This document shows, piece by piece, positions 53,782 to 62,341 of a DNA stretch of 64,000 nt. The stretch is from NCBI GenBank assembly GCA_023388255.1, contig JAEWGO010000002.1:372001-436000 (forward strand). Direction: 5' to 3'. This DNA comes from Pseudomonadota bacterium. Its GTDB lineage: Bacteria; Pseudomonadota; Gammaproteobacteria; Xanthomonadales; Rhodanobacteraceae. The notes below the pieces were generated by a model. The model was not told the DNA's origin. It was given only the letters and a program-made list of their open reading frames with translations, and did no database searches. The stretch's first letter is position 1. Each line of letters starts with the position of its first letter. Both the position numbers and the translations under genes were made by a program.

Positions 53782-55608
53782 GTGCAGCCGACCGATAGTC
53801 GCGATCCCGCGTATTTCCACAAAGTCGTCGATTGCCAATGGGCCTGTCCGGCCCACACCCCGGTCCCCGAATACATCCGCCTGATCGCGGCCGGCCGCTA
53901 TTCCGATGCGTACATGGTCAACTGGGCATCGAACGTGTTCCCCGGAATCCTCGGGCGCACCTGCGACCGTCCTTGCGAGCCGGCGTGCCGACGCGGACGC
54001 GTCGAGGAAAGCGCCGGCGGCACGCCGGAACCGGTCGCGATCTGCCGCCTCAAGCGCGTCGCGGCGGACCTGAAGGACGACATCCGCGCGCGCCTGCCGA
54101 AACCCGCGGCGACGAAGAATGGCAAGCGCGTGGCCTGCATCGGCGCCGGCCCCGCCTCGCTGACCGTCGCGCGCGATCTCGCGCCACTCGGCTATTCGGT
54201 CACGGTGTTCGAGGCCGACGCGAAAGCCGGCGGTTTCATGCGTACCCAGGTACCGCGCTTCCGCCTGCCCGAGCAAGTCATCGACGAGGAGACCGGCTAC
54301 ATCCTCGATCTCGGCGTCGAGTTCGTCGGCGGTCGCCGCATCGATTCGCTGCGCGCGGTGCTCGCCGAAGGCTACGACGCAGTATTCGTCGGCTGCGGCG
54401 CGCCGCGCGGGCGCGATCTCGATCTGCCCGGCCGCAAGGAAGCCGCCGCGCACATCCATATCGGACTCGACTGGCTCGCATCGGTGTATTTCGAGCACAT
54501 CTCCCGGATCGGTCAACGCGTGATCGTGCTCGGCGGCGGCAATACCGCGATGGACTGCTGCCGTTCCGCGCGCCGACTCGGCGGCGAAGAGGTCAAGGTC
54601 GTCGTGCGTTCCGGCTTCGACGAGATGAAGGCCTCGCCGTGGGAAAAAGAGGACGCGATGCACGAAGGCATCCCAATTCTCGATTGCCGCGTACCGAAGG
54701 CCTTCGTTCACGAGAACGGTCGATTGACCGGAATGACGTTCGAGAAGGTGCGCGCCGAGCGCGACGCGAACGGCCATCGCACGCTTGTGCCGACCGGCGA
54801 GCCGGACGAACTCATTGCCTGCGACGACGTGCTGATCGCGGTCGGGCAGGCGAATGCGTTTCCATGGATCGAGCGCGACATGGGCATCGCGTTCGATCCG
54901 AAGTGGGACATGCCGGTCGTCGACAAGACGACGTTCCAGTCGACCCTGCCGCAGGTGCTGTTCGGCGGGGATGCGGCATTCGGGCCGAAGAACATCATCT
55001 GGGCGGTCGCGCACGGCCACGAAGCCGCGGTATCGATCGATCGGCTGCTCAACGGCGAGGACGCGCACGAGCGCCCGCCGCCGAGGACGCACCTGATGTC
55101 CCAGAAGATGGGCATCCACGAGTGGAGCTACGACAACGACATCGCGCCGGACGAACGCTACAGAGTGCCCTGGGCGGATTCGGCGAAGACACTGAAGAGC
55201 ATCAAGCTCGAAGTCGAACTCGGATTCGACGCGGAAACCGCGTGGAAGGAAGCGCAGCGCTGCCTCAACTGCGACGTGCAGACCGTGTTCACGGACAAGC
55301 TGTGCATCGAGTGCGATGCCTGCGTCGACATCTGCCCGATGGACTGCATCACCTTCACGCGCAACGGTGATGAGGCGGAGCTGCGCGGGCACTTGTCCGC
55401 GCCGGCGATGAATACGGAGCAGGACCTGTACGTGTCCGGTGAACTGAAGACGCAACGCGTGATGGTCAAGGACGAGGACGTCTGCCTGCATTGCGGCTTG
55501 TGCGCGGAACGCTGCCCGACTGGCGCGTGGGACATGCAGAAGTTCCTGCTGCAGACGACGCAGGCCGGTCCGGGGTGCCGCAAGCATGCAAAGCAGGAGG
55601 CGGCATGA
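53782..55608 (+). CDS. GltD-like FAD oxidoreductase fused to 2[4Fe-4S] ferredoxin
   Basis: The 608-residue protein would carry electrons between NAD(P)H and the following 2-oxoacid oxidoreductase. The N-terminal part has the GltD-type Fe-S cysteines (CQWACPAHTPVPEY, then CDRPCEPACRRG). An FAD dinucleotide fold follows (ACIGAGPASLTVARDL), and an NAD(P) fold (VIVLGGGNTAMDCCRSARRL). The GDAAFGPKNIIWAVAHGHEAA segment closes the flavin domain. The last 120 residues contain two [4Fe-4S] motifs, CIECDACVDICPMDC and CLHCGLCAERCPTGA. GTG 53782 is chosen because AGGAG is six bases upstream; the GTG at 53779 is in frame. It begins a three-gene operon. Confidence 0.9.
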   Translation: MQPTDSRDPAYFHKVVDCQWACPAHTPVPEYIRLIAAGRYSDAYMVNWASNVFPGILGRTCDRPCEPACRRGRVEESAGGTPEPVAICRLKRVAADLKDDIRARLPKPAATKNGKRVACIGAGPASLTVARDLAPLGYSVTVFEADAKAGGFMRTQVPRFRLPEQVIDEETGYILDLGVEFVGGRRIDSLRAVLAEGYDAVFVGCGAPRGRDLDLPGRKEAAAHIHIGLDWLASVYFEHISRIGQRVIVLGGGNTAMDCCRSARRLGGEEVKVVVRSGFDEMKASPWEKEDAMHEGIPILDCRVPKAFVHENGRLTGMTFEKVRAERDANGHRTLVPTGEPDELIACDDVLIAVGQANAFPWIERDMGIAFDPKWDMPVVDKTTFQSTLPQVLFGGDAAFGPKNIIWAVAHGHEAAVSIDRLLNGEDAHERPPPRTHLMSQKMGIHEWSYDNDIAPDERYRVPWADSAKTLKSIKLEVELGFDAETAWKEAQRCLNCDVQTVFTDKLCIECDACVDICPMDCITFTRNGDEAELRGHLSAPAMNTEQDLYVSGELKTQRVMVKDEDVCLHCGLCAERCPTGAWDMQKFLLQTTQAGPGCRKHAKQEAA

Positions 55609-55664
55609 CGACGCTTTTCTCCCTCCCCTTGAAGAAGAGGGCTTCAAGGTGGAGCCGATCTTGA
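55605..55664 (+). promoter_or_regulatory. Displaced start and hairpin ahead of the alpha subunit gene
   Basis: GGAGG-CGGC-ATG at 55605 is the best ribosome site at this junction and overlaps the upstream stop, but its frame ends after 19 codons (TGA at 55662). Within it lies the inverted repeat CCTTGAAG (55627-55634) / CTTCAAGG (55642-55649), part of dispersed repeat copy B (55622-55648). The alpha frame is open in another phase, with AGAGGG seven bases ahead of GTG 55649. The arrangement suggests repeat insertion with re-start. Confidence 0.55.
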
Positions 55665-57508
55665 ACCCCATCTTCGCCACCAACGACTTCGTCATCAAGT
55701 TCGCCAACGTCAACGGCTCCGGCTCGGCCTCGGCGAACGAACTGTTCGCGAAGGCCATCCTCCGCATGGGCGTGCCGGTCAGTCCGCGCAACATCTTTCC
55801 GTCGAACATCCAGGGCCTGCCGACGTGGTATGAGGTGCGCGTCACCGAGGACGGCTGGCTCGGCCGCCGCGGCGGGGTCGACCTGATGGTCGCGATGAAT
55901 CCGCAGACGTGGGACGCGGACCTGAAGGAAATCGAGACCGGCGGCTATCTCTTTTATGATTCGACGCGGCCGTTGCCGAAGTCGAAGTTCCGCGACGACG
56001 TGCAGGCCATCGGCGTGCCGCTGACCGAGATCAGCAACCGCACCTACAGCGATCCGCGCCAGCGCCAACTGTTCAAGAACATCATGTACGTGGGTGCGCT
56101 GTCGCTGCTGCTCGACATCGACATCGCCGTCATGGAGCAACTGATCGGCGAGCAGTACAAAGGCAAGGAGAAGCTGCTCGACGCGAACAGGCAGGCGCTG
56201 CACTTGGGTCGCGATTGGGCAATCGACAATCTCGCGCATCCGTTGCCGTTGCGCGTGAAGAAAGCCGACAAGGTCGGCGACCGCATCTTCGTCGACGGCA
56301 ACAGCGCTGGCGCGCTCGGCTGCGTCTACGGCGGCGCGACGGTCTGCGCATGGTATCCGATCACGCCGTCGTCGTCGCTGGCCGAGGCATTCCAGAAGTA
56401 CTGCATGAAGTACCGCGTCGACGCGGAAGCAGGAACAAACAAGTTCGCGATCGTGCAGGCCGAGGATGAGATCGCATCGATCGGCATGGTCGTCGGCGCC
56501 GGCTGGAACGGCGCGCGCGCGTTCACGACGACGGCCGGTCCTGGTGTCTCGCTGATGACCGAGTTCATCGGCCTCGCCTACTTCGCCGAGATCCCGATCA
56601 CGATCATCGACGTGCAACGTGGAGGCCCTTCGACGGGCATGCCGACGCGCACGCAACAATCGGATCTGCTGTCCTGCGGCTACGCTTCGCACGGCGACAC
56701 CAAGCACGTGCTGCTGTTTCCGGAGGACCCGCACGAATGCTTCGAGTTCTGCGCACAGGCGCTCGATCTCGCCGACCGCCTGCAGACGCCGATCTTCGTC
56801 ATGAGCGACCTCGACATCGGCATGAACCAGCGCCTGTGCGCGCCGTTCACATGGCACGACGCGCGCGAGTACGACCGCGGCAAGGTGATGACGGCCGAGG
56901 AACTCGAAGCCGGCAAGGACTTCGGCCGCTACAAGGATGTCGACGGCGATGGCATCCCGTATCGCACGTACCCCGGAACGCATCCGGACAAAGGCGCGTA
57001 TTTCACGCGCGGCACCTCGCGCGATCCGTACGCGCGCTATTCCGAGCGCGGCCCGGACTACGTCTACAACATGCAGCGGCTGCTCGACAAATTCGAAACC
57101 GCGAAGTCGCTGGTACCGCAGCCGTTGCTGCGCGAAGCGAAGCAGAAGACCCGCTACGGCGCGATCCATTTCGGCTCGACCGCGCCGTCGATGGACGAGG
57201 CGATCGCCACGCTGGAAGCCGCAGAACAGCACCTCGACACGCTGCGCATCCGCGCATTCCCGTTCGCCAACGCGGTTGCCGAATTCATTGCCGCGCATGA
57301 GCTCGTGTTCGTCGTCGAGCAAAACCGCGATGCGCAATTGCGCTCGATGCTGGTCAACGAATTCGGCATCGATCCCGCGCGGCTGGTACCGATCCTGCAC
57401 TACGACGGCACTCCGATCACCGCGCGGTTCATCGCCGGCGCGATCGGCGCGCAGATGCGCGCATCGCGTGGCGAATCGATCCAGCCAGGCAAGATGGCGC
57501 ACGCATGA
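55649..57508 (+). CDS. 2-oxoacid:ferredoxin oxidoreductase, fused gamma-alpha subunit
   Basis: The 619-residue subunit (from GTG 55649; the frame opens further up at ATG 55586) has the gamma domain first (FVIKFANVNGSGSASANELF, GLPTWYEVRV, GRRGGVDLMVAMN). The alpha domain follows with the YPITPSSSLAE motif typical of 2-oxoglutarate/2-oxoacid oxidoreductases, and TTTAGPGVSLMTEFIG. This gamma-alpha fusion is that of KorA. With the next gene it would oxidise a 2-oxoacid to acyl-CoA and CO2, or run in reverse. The likely substrate is 2-oxoglutarate, by family only. It overlaps the beta gene by four bases. Confidence 0.88.
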   Translation: MEPILNPIFATNDFVIKFANVNGSGSASANELFAKAILRMGVPVSPRNIFPSNIQGLPTWYEVRVTEDGWLGRRGGVDLMVAMNPQTWDADLKEIETGGYLFYDSTRPLPKSKFRDDVQAIGVPLTEISNRTYSDPRQRQLFKNIMYVGALSLLLDIDIAVMEQLIGEQYKGKEKLLDANRQALHLGRDWAIDNLAHPLPLRVKKADKVGDRIFVDGNSAGALGCVYGGATVCAWYPITPSSSLAEAFQKYCMKYRVDAEAGTNKFAIVQAEDEIASIGMVVGAGWNGARAFTTTAGPGVSLMTEFIGLAYFAEIPITIIDVQRGGPSTGMPTRTQQSDLLSCGYASHGDTKHVLLFPEDPHECFEFCAQALDLADRLQTPIFVMSDLDIGMNQRLCAPFTWHDAREYDRGKVMTAEELEAGKDFGRYKDVDGDGIPYRTYPGTHPDKGAYFTRGTSRDPYARYSERGPDYVYNMQRLLDKFETAKSLVPQPLLREAKQKTRYGAIHFGSTAPSMDEAIATLEAAEQHLDTLRIRAFPFANAVAEFIAAHELVFVVEQNRDAQLRSMLVNEFGIDPARLVPILHYDGTPITARFIAGAIGAQMRASRGESIQPGKMAHA

Positions 57509-58560
57509 CCTACATCAGCAAACCCAAGCTGCACCACCCGAACCTCGGCTGCAACGCGATCGGTTTCACGCGGCGCGATTACGAGGGCAAGATCTCGACC
57601 TTGTGCGCCGGCTGCGGGCACGACTCGATCTCGGCGGCGATCATCCACGCGTGCTGGGAACTCGCGATCGAACCGCACCGAGTCGCCAAGCTTTCCGGCA
57701 TCGGCTGCAGTTCGAAGACGCCCGATTATTTCCTCGGCCAGTCGCACGGCTTCAACACCGTGCACGGGCGCATGCCCTCGGTGCTGACCGGCGCGAACCT
57801 CGCCAATCGCGAACTGATCTACCTCGGCGTTTCCGGCGACGGCGATTCCGCCTCGATCGGCATCGGCCAATTCGTGCATGCGATCCGGCGCGGCGTGAAC
57901 ATGGTCTATATCGTCGAGAACAACGGCGTGTATGGACTCACGAAAGGCCAGTTCTCGGCGACCGCCGATCAAGGCTCGATGTCGAAGAAAGGCGTGGCCA
58001 ACACCGATGCGCCGATCGACATGGTCGGTCTCGCGATGCAGCTCGGCGCGAGCTTCGTCGCGCGCGGTTTCTCAGGCGACAAGCGACAACTGGTGCCGCT
58101 GATCAAGGCTGCTATCGCGCATCAGGGCGCCGCGTTCATCGACGTGATCAGCCCCTGTGTCGCGTTCAACAACCACGCCGGCAGCACCAAGAGCTACGAA
58201 TACGTGCGTGAGCACAACGACGCAGTGAACCAGCTCGATTTCGTCGAGCCACGCGCGGAAATCAGCATCGACTATGCGCCCGGCGAGGTCGTCGAAGTCG
58301 AGCAGCACGACGGCAGCGTGTTGCGCCTGCGCAAGCTCGACTCGACCTACGACGCCGGCGACCGCATCGCCGCGATGAACTATGTGCACGCGCACCAGGC
58401 GAAAGGCGAAGTCGTCACCGGTCTGCTCTACGTCGATGGCGATTCGCACGATTTGCACCGGCATCTCAACACCGTTGCGGCACCGCTCAATTCCTTGTCC
58501 GTGAAAGAACTCAGCCCCGGCGCGGCCACGTTGAACACGATCAATTCCGCCCTGCGCTGA
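57505..58560 (+). CDS. 2-oxoacid:ferredoxin oxidoreductase, beta subunit
   Basis: The 351-residue subunit binds thiamine pyrophosphate. It has CAGCGHDSISAAI near the start, C in GIGCSSKTPDYF, the TPP/Mg motif GDGDSASIGIGQF and VENNGVYGLTKGQ. It is of the KorB type, and the enzyme's ferredoxin seems to be the C-terminal part of the first gene in the operon. ATG overlaps the alpha stop (ATGA). Confidence 0.93.
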   Translation: MTYISKPKLHHPNLGCNAIGFTRRDYEGKISTLCAGCGHDSISAAIIHACWELAIEPHRVAKLSGIGCSSKTPDYFLGQSHGFNTVHGRMPSVLTGANLANRELIYLGVSGDGDSASIGIGQFVHAIRRGVNMVYIVENNGVYGLTKGQFSATADQGSMSKKGVANTDAPIDMVGLAMQLGASFVARGFSGDKRQLVPLIKAAIAHQGAAFIDVISPCVAFNNHAGSTKSYEYVREHNDAVNQLDFVEPRAEISIDYAPGEVVEVEQHDGSVLRLRKLDSTYDAGDRIAAMNYVHAHQAKGEVVTGLLYVDGDSHDLHRHLNTVAAPLNSLSVKELSPGAATLNTINSALR

Positions 58561-58564
58561 AGGT

Positions 58565-58828
58565 TTGCGCATTCGCCAATGCCACGCCATCTCCTTGCCG
58601 ATCGACGCTGACGGCAAACCATTTCATGCCGGCTCGTGGGCCTGTATTCACGTGATACCGGGGTGGTTGGCGCACGATCTTCCTGCGGAAGACGTCGTGC
58701 GACTCAAGGCCCTTGAGGGCAGCGCCCCGCGCATAGTGGAAGCAGGCCAATATGGCTACGTCTGGTTCGGCGACGATGTTCCGTGGTTCTGCGCTCGTCC
58801 GTACGAAATCGTGATGCTCTACGCCTGA
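58565..58828 (+). CDS. Hypothetical protein, 87 residues
   Basis: A TTG-started frame four bases after the beta-subunit stop reads LPIDADGKPFHAGSWACIH, then VVRLKALEGSAPRIVEAGQY and ends WFCARPYEIVMLYA. The composition is protein-like, unlike the shadow frames around it. No family is recognised. It could be a small cytoplasmic protein of the operon. The true start may lie later than 58565. Confidence 0.45.
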   Translation: MRIRQCHAISLPIDADGKPFHAGSWACIHVIPGWLAHDLPAEDVVRLKALEGSAPRIVEAGQYGYVWFGDDVPWFCARPYEIVMLYA

Positions 58829-58962
58829 CGAGCAAGCAATGAGTCAGCTGCATGCTGGCTCGGCGACTCGACAAGGCAATCCATCGGCTCGAGTCCGTCG
58901 AGACGGGGCCAGCGGCGCGGTTCACTTGAAAGATGGCTTCCGGTGATCGCAAAGCAACTGCT

Positions 58963-60810
58963 CTAGCGCACCTCGCAAAAACAATGCGCAAACGCGCCAT
59001 AGCGCTTGCCGCGCAATGATTCGACCACGCCGGCGACCTGGCGCACCTCGGCACTGCCGAACATGCCTTGCGGCAGCGTGAAACCGGCCCAGCGCGCGAC
59101 GCGCACAAGCGCCTCGCTGTTGCCGAAGCTGAGCGCGAGCCGCTCCCATGCGCTCATCTCGCGTTCGACATAGCGCACCTGATAGTCCTTTCCGAGCTTT
59201 GCACGCGATGCAGCAGCGGCGATTGCGTCGTCGAGGCCGCCGAGCTTGTCGACGAGGCCGCGCTCCTTCGCCTGGCTGCCGTCCCAGACGCGGCCTTGCG
59301 CGATCGCGTCGATCTGTTCCGGCGTCTTGCCGCGCGCCTTGGCGACCTTGCCGATGAACTCGTTGTAGCCGCGCTTGATCACGCTGTTGAGGATCGATTC
59401 GAGTTGCGGCGACAGCGGACGGCGGATGTCGAGCGAGCCGGCCAGCGGCGTGGTGCCAACGCCGTCGACGTGGATGCCGAGTTTCGCCAGCGTGTCCGGC
59501 ACGGTCACGAACAGGCCGAAGATGCCGATCGAACCGGTGATCGTGGTCGGCTGCGCCCAGATCTCGTCGCTGTCCATCGAGATCCAGTAGCCGCCGCTGG
59601 CGGCGACGTCGCCCATCGAGACAACGACCGGCTTGCCCGCCTCACGTGCCTGCGCGAGTTCGCGACGGATCAGCTCGGATGCATTGGCGTCGCCGCCGGG
59701 CGAGTTCACGCGCAGCACGATCGCCTTGACATTGTCGTCCTCGCGCGCCGCGCGCACGAGTTGCGCGGTCGACTTGCCACCGATCATGCCGGGCGCCTGC
59801 TCGCCGCCGACGATCTCGCCCTCGGCGACGATCACCGCGACGTGCGGCCCCATGCCCGGCAGGCCGTCGATGCCAAGCGTCGCAAGGTATTTCCTGTAGT
59901 CGATCTGGCGGAAGCCGTCACTGCCTTCGGCGGCGCCCTGCGCGCGCAGCACTGCGCGCGCCTCGGCGCGCGTGGCGAGCTGGTCGACCAGTTTCTGGTC
60001 GAGCGCAAGCTGGGCGAGATCGCCCGAATGTGCGGCGACGCGTTCGTCGTAGTGGGCGATGTCGTCGCTTATCGTCGCGGCGTCGATCTTGCGCAAGCTC
60101 GCGATCTCGGCGAGGTATTCCTGCCACAAACCGCCCATCCAGTAGCTGTCGGCTTCCTTCGATGCGTCCGAGGCCTGATTGAGGATGTACGGCTCGGCCG
60201 CGGACTTGAACGTGCCGACCTTGATCAGGTGCACCTGCACGCCGAGCTTGTCGAGCGCGTCCTTGAAATAGCTGCGGTAGTTGGCGAAACCTTCGAGCAG
60301 CACCGAGCCTTCCGGATCGAGCAGGATGCGGTTCGCATGCGCGGCGAGGAAATACTGGCTCTGGCCCATGCCACCGGACACCGCGATGACTTCCTTCCCG
60401 CTCGTCTTGAAGCGGTCGAGCGCGGCGCCGAGTTCGCGCAACGTCGACAAGCCTGCACCGCCGATCTCGTCCGGCACGAGCACCAGGCGCTCGATGCGCG
60501 CGTCCTTGGCGGCGGCGTCGATAACGCGCAAGAGGTCGCGCAACTGCACTTCCTTCGCTTGGTTGCCGGACAGCCCGCTCAATGCGCGCTGGCCCGGATC
60601 GCCACTGTATTGCTCGACGATCGATCCTTGCGGATCGAGCACCAGCGCGGTGCGCGATGCGACGCCCGGCCGGCCGGCGAACAGCGCACCGACGAAGACG
60701 ATCAGCAAAGCGAGGAAGATCAGATTGAAGACCAGCCGACGCGTGAAGTTCAGCGCATTCCACAGACCGCGGAAGAAGCGGCGGATCACGCCGGGGGATT
60801 GGGTCGACAT
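58963..60810 (-). CDS. sppA: Signal peptide peptidase SppA, 67-kDa type
   Basis: The 615-residue inner-membrane serine protease degrades cleaved signal peptides. One membrane helix lies at residues about 27-47 (FNLIFLALLIVFVGALF). The two S49 repeats carry the dyad: K202 in VGTFKSAAEPY and S405 in GDVAASGGYW, close to K209 and S409 of the E. coli enzyme. The ATG at 60810 is preferred over 60822 as it gives MSTQSPGVIRRFF. It is followed on the same strand by no close gene. Confidence 0.95.
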   Translation of the reverse strand: MSTQSPGVIRRFFRGLWNALNFTRRLVFNLIFLALLIVFVGALFAGRPGVASRTALVLDPQGSIVEQYSGDPGQRALSGLSGNQAKEVQLRDLLRVIDAAAKDARIERLVLVPDEIGGAGLSTLRELGAALDRFKTSGKEVIAVSGGMGQSQYFLAAHANRILLDPEGSVLLEGFANYRSYFKDALDKLGVQVHLIKVGTFKSAAEPYILNQASDASKEADSYWMGGLWQEYLAEIASLRKIDAATISDDIAHYDERVAAHSGDLAQLALDQKLVDQLATRAEARAVLRAQGAAEGSDGFRQIDYRKYLATLGIDGLPGMGPHVAVIVAEGEIVGGEQAPGMIGGKSTAQLVRAAREDDNVKAIVLRVNSPGGDANASELIRRELAQAREAGKPVVVSMGDVAASGGYWISMDSDEIWAQPTTITGSIGIFGLFVTVPDTLAKLGIHVDGVGTTPLAGSLDIRRPLSPQLESILNSVIKRGYNEFIGKVAKARGKTPEQIDAIAQGRVWDGSQAKERGLVDKLGGLDDAIAAAASRAKLGKDYQVRYVEREMSAWERLALSFGNSEALVRVARWAGFTLPQGMFGSAEVRQVAGVVESLRGKRYGAFAHCFCEVR

Positions 60811-60898
60811 TGCGGGCTCCATGGCGCAGCAGCGGCGCCGCGCAGTTCATTGCGGATCAGCCTACCCGAAATCCCGCGCGTGCCGCATCCGGCGTTGG

Positions 60899-62260
60899 TC
60901 ACGCCCGAGCTGGCATGCGCGCGAGCTTCCAGAAGCGCCGCGACAGCAACACGGCAGCAACGGTCAGGCCGGCGATCAGGCCCATCCACATGCCGCGCGC
61001 ACCGAGTCCGTGCGGAAACGCCAGCCACCAACCAATCGGCATGCCCACGCCCCAATACGCGAAAGTGGAGATGACCATGGGAATGCGCGTGTCCTTGAGC
61101 CCACGCAGTGCGCCATTCGCGACGACCTGGATGCCGTCGGGAAACTGGAACACGGCGGCCAGCATCATCAGTTGCGCGGCGAGTGCGACGACGCCGGCAT
61201 CGTTGGAATACAGCGATGCGATCGTCGTGGGCAACAGCAGCATCACCGCGCCGGAAGTCGCCTGCGTGAACACGGTCAGGCTGAAACCGGCCAAGGCCGC
61301 CCTGCGCAGGCCGAGCGCGTCATTGCGGCCGACCGCGTGACCGACGCGCACGGTGGTCGCCATTGCGATGCCGAGCGGCACCATGAAAAACAGCGAGGCA
61401 ACGTTCAGTGCGACCTGGTGGCTCGCCACTGTCAATGCACCCAGCGTGCCCATCGCCATCGTCGTCGCGATGAACAAGCTCGCCTCCATGAACACAGTGA
61501 TGCCCATGGGTACGCCGATGTGAAGCAATTCGCCGATCGCTCGCGGATTCGGGCGTTCGATCTGCGTGAAAAGCGCGAAGCGTGCGTAGCCGCGATGCAC
61601 GACCATGTAGATCGCGAACGCGATCGTCTCCAGCCAAAGCACGATCGCCGTCGCCAAACCGATGCCGCCCGCCCCCATCGCGGGCAGGCCGAATTTTCCG
61701 TGCAAAAGCACATAGGCAATCGGTCCGAGCACGGCCAGCGCCATCAGGCTGAAGTACATCGTCGGCCGCGTGATGCCGACACCGGCACTCATGCCACGCA
61801 AGGTGAAGAACACCGCGAGCGCCGGCGCGCCCCAGGAAACGCCACGCAGGAAAGCGTCGACGCCGTCGTACAGCAAGGGATCGACACCGATCATGCGCAC
61901 CAGGGGTTCGCTGCTGCGCGCGCCGATCCAGAACACCGCGCCCATTGCGACGGCGAGCCACAGCGCCTGGCGCAGCAAGGGGCCGACCTCGGCATGGCGA
62001 CCGGCTCCATAGAGCTGCGCCACCGAGGGTGGCACCGCCATCGTCACGCCAATGGCGATGACGACAACGAGCGACCAGATGCCGGAGCCGATCGCAACCG
62101 CCCCAAGCGTCGTTGCGTTGTAGTGGCCGGCCAGCATGGCGTCGATCACGCTCATGCCCACCGCCGACAGCTGGCTGATGACCAGCGGCAGCGCGAGCAC
62201 GATGGTTTCTTTCAGCTCGTGCAGCAGGCGCGGCGGTTGAGTCGCTAGAATGGTGGTCAT
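60899..62260 (-). CDS. MATE-family multidrug/sodium antiporter
   Basis: The 453-residue inner-membrane exporter has 12 predicted helices in two halves. The start LHELKETIVLALPLVISQLS and MSVIDAMLAGHYNATTLGA are typical of NorM-like proteins, and the second half repeats the pattern with GVPMGITVFMEASLF. QVALNVASLFFMVPLGIAMA is the conserved loop/helix 8 region. Cargo cannot be predicted. It ends 89 bases before sppA on the same strand. Confidence 0.93.
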   Translation of the reverse strand: MTTILATQPPRLLHELKETIVLALPLVISQLSAVGMSVIDAMLAGHYNATTLGAVAIGSGIWSLVVVIAIGVTMAVPPSVAQLYGAGRHAEVGPLLRQALWLAVAMGAVFWIGARSSEPLVRMIGVDPLLYDGVDAFLRGVSWGAPALAVFFTLRGMSAGVGITRPTMYFSLMALAVLGPIAYVLLHGKFGLPAMGAGGIGLATAIVLWLETIAFAIYMVVHRGYARFALFTQIERPNPRAIGELLHIGVPMGITVFMEASLFIATTMAMGTLGALTVASHQVALNVASLFFMVPLGIAMATTVRVGHAVGRNDALGLRRAALAGFSLTVFTQATSGAVMLLLPTTIASLYSNDAGVVALAAQLMMLAAVFQFPDGIQVVANGALRGLKDTRIPMVISTFAYWGVGMPIGWWLAFPHGLGARGMWMGLIAGLTVAAVLLSRRFWKLARMPARA

Positions 62261-62341
62261 CGGATGGCCTGACCGCGAAGTCTACTTGAGTTCGGACAGT
62301 TTCCGCGTGCCTCGCCAACGCGCATCGACGCCCATACGCCC

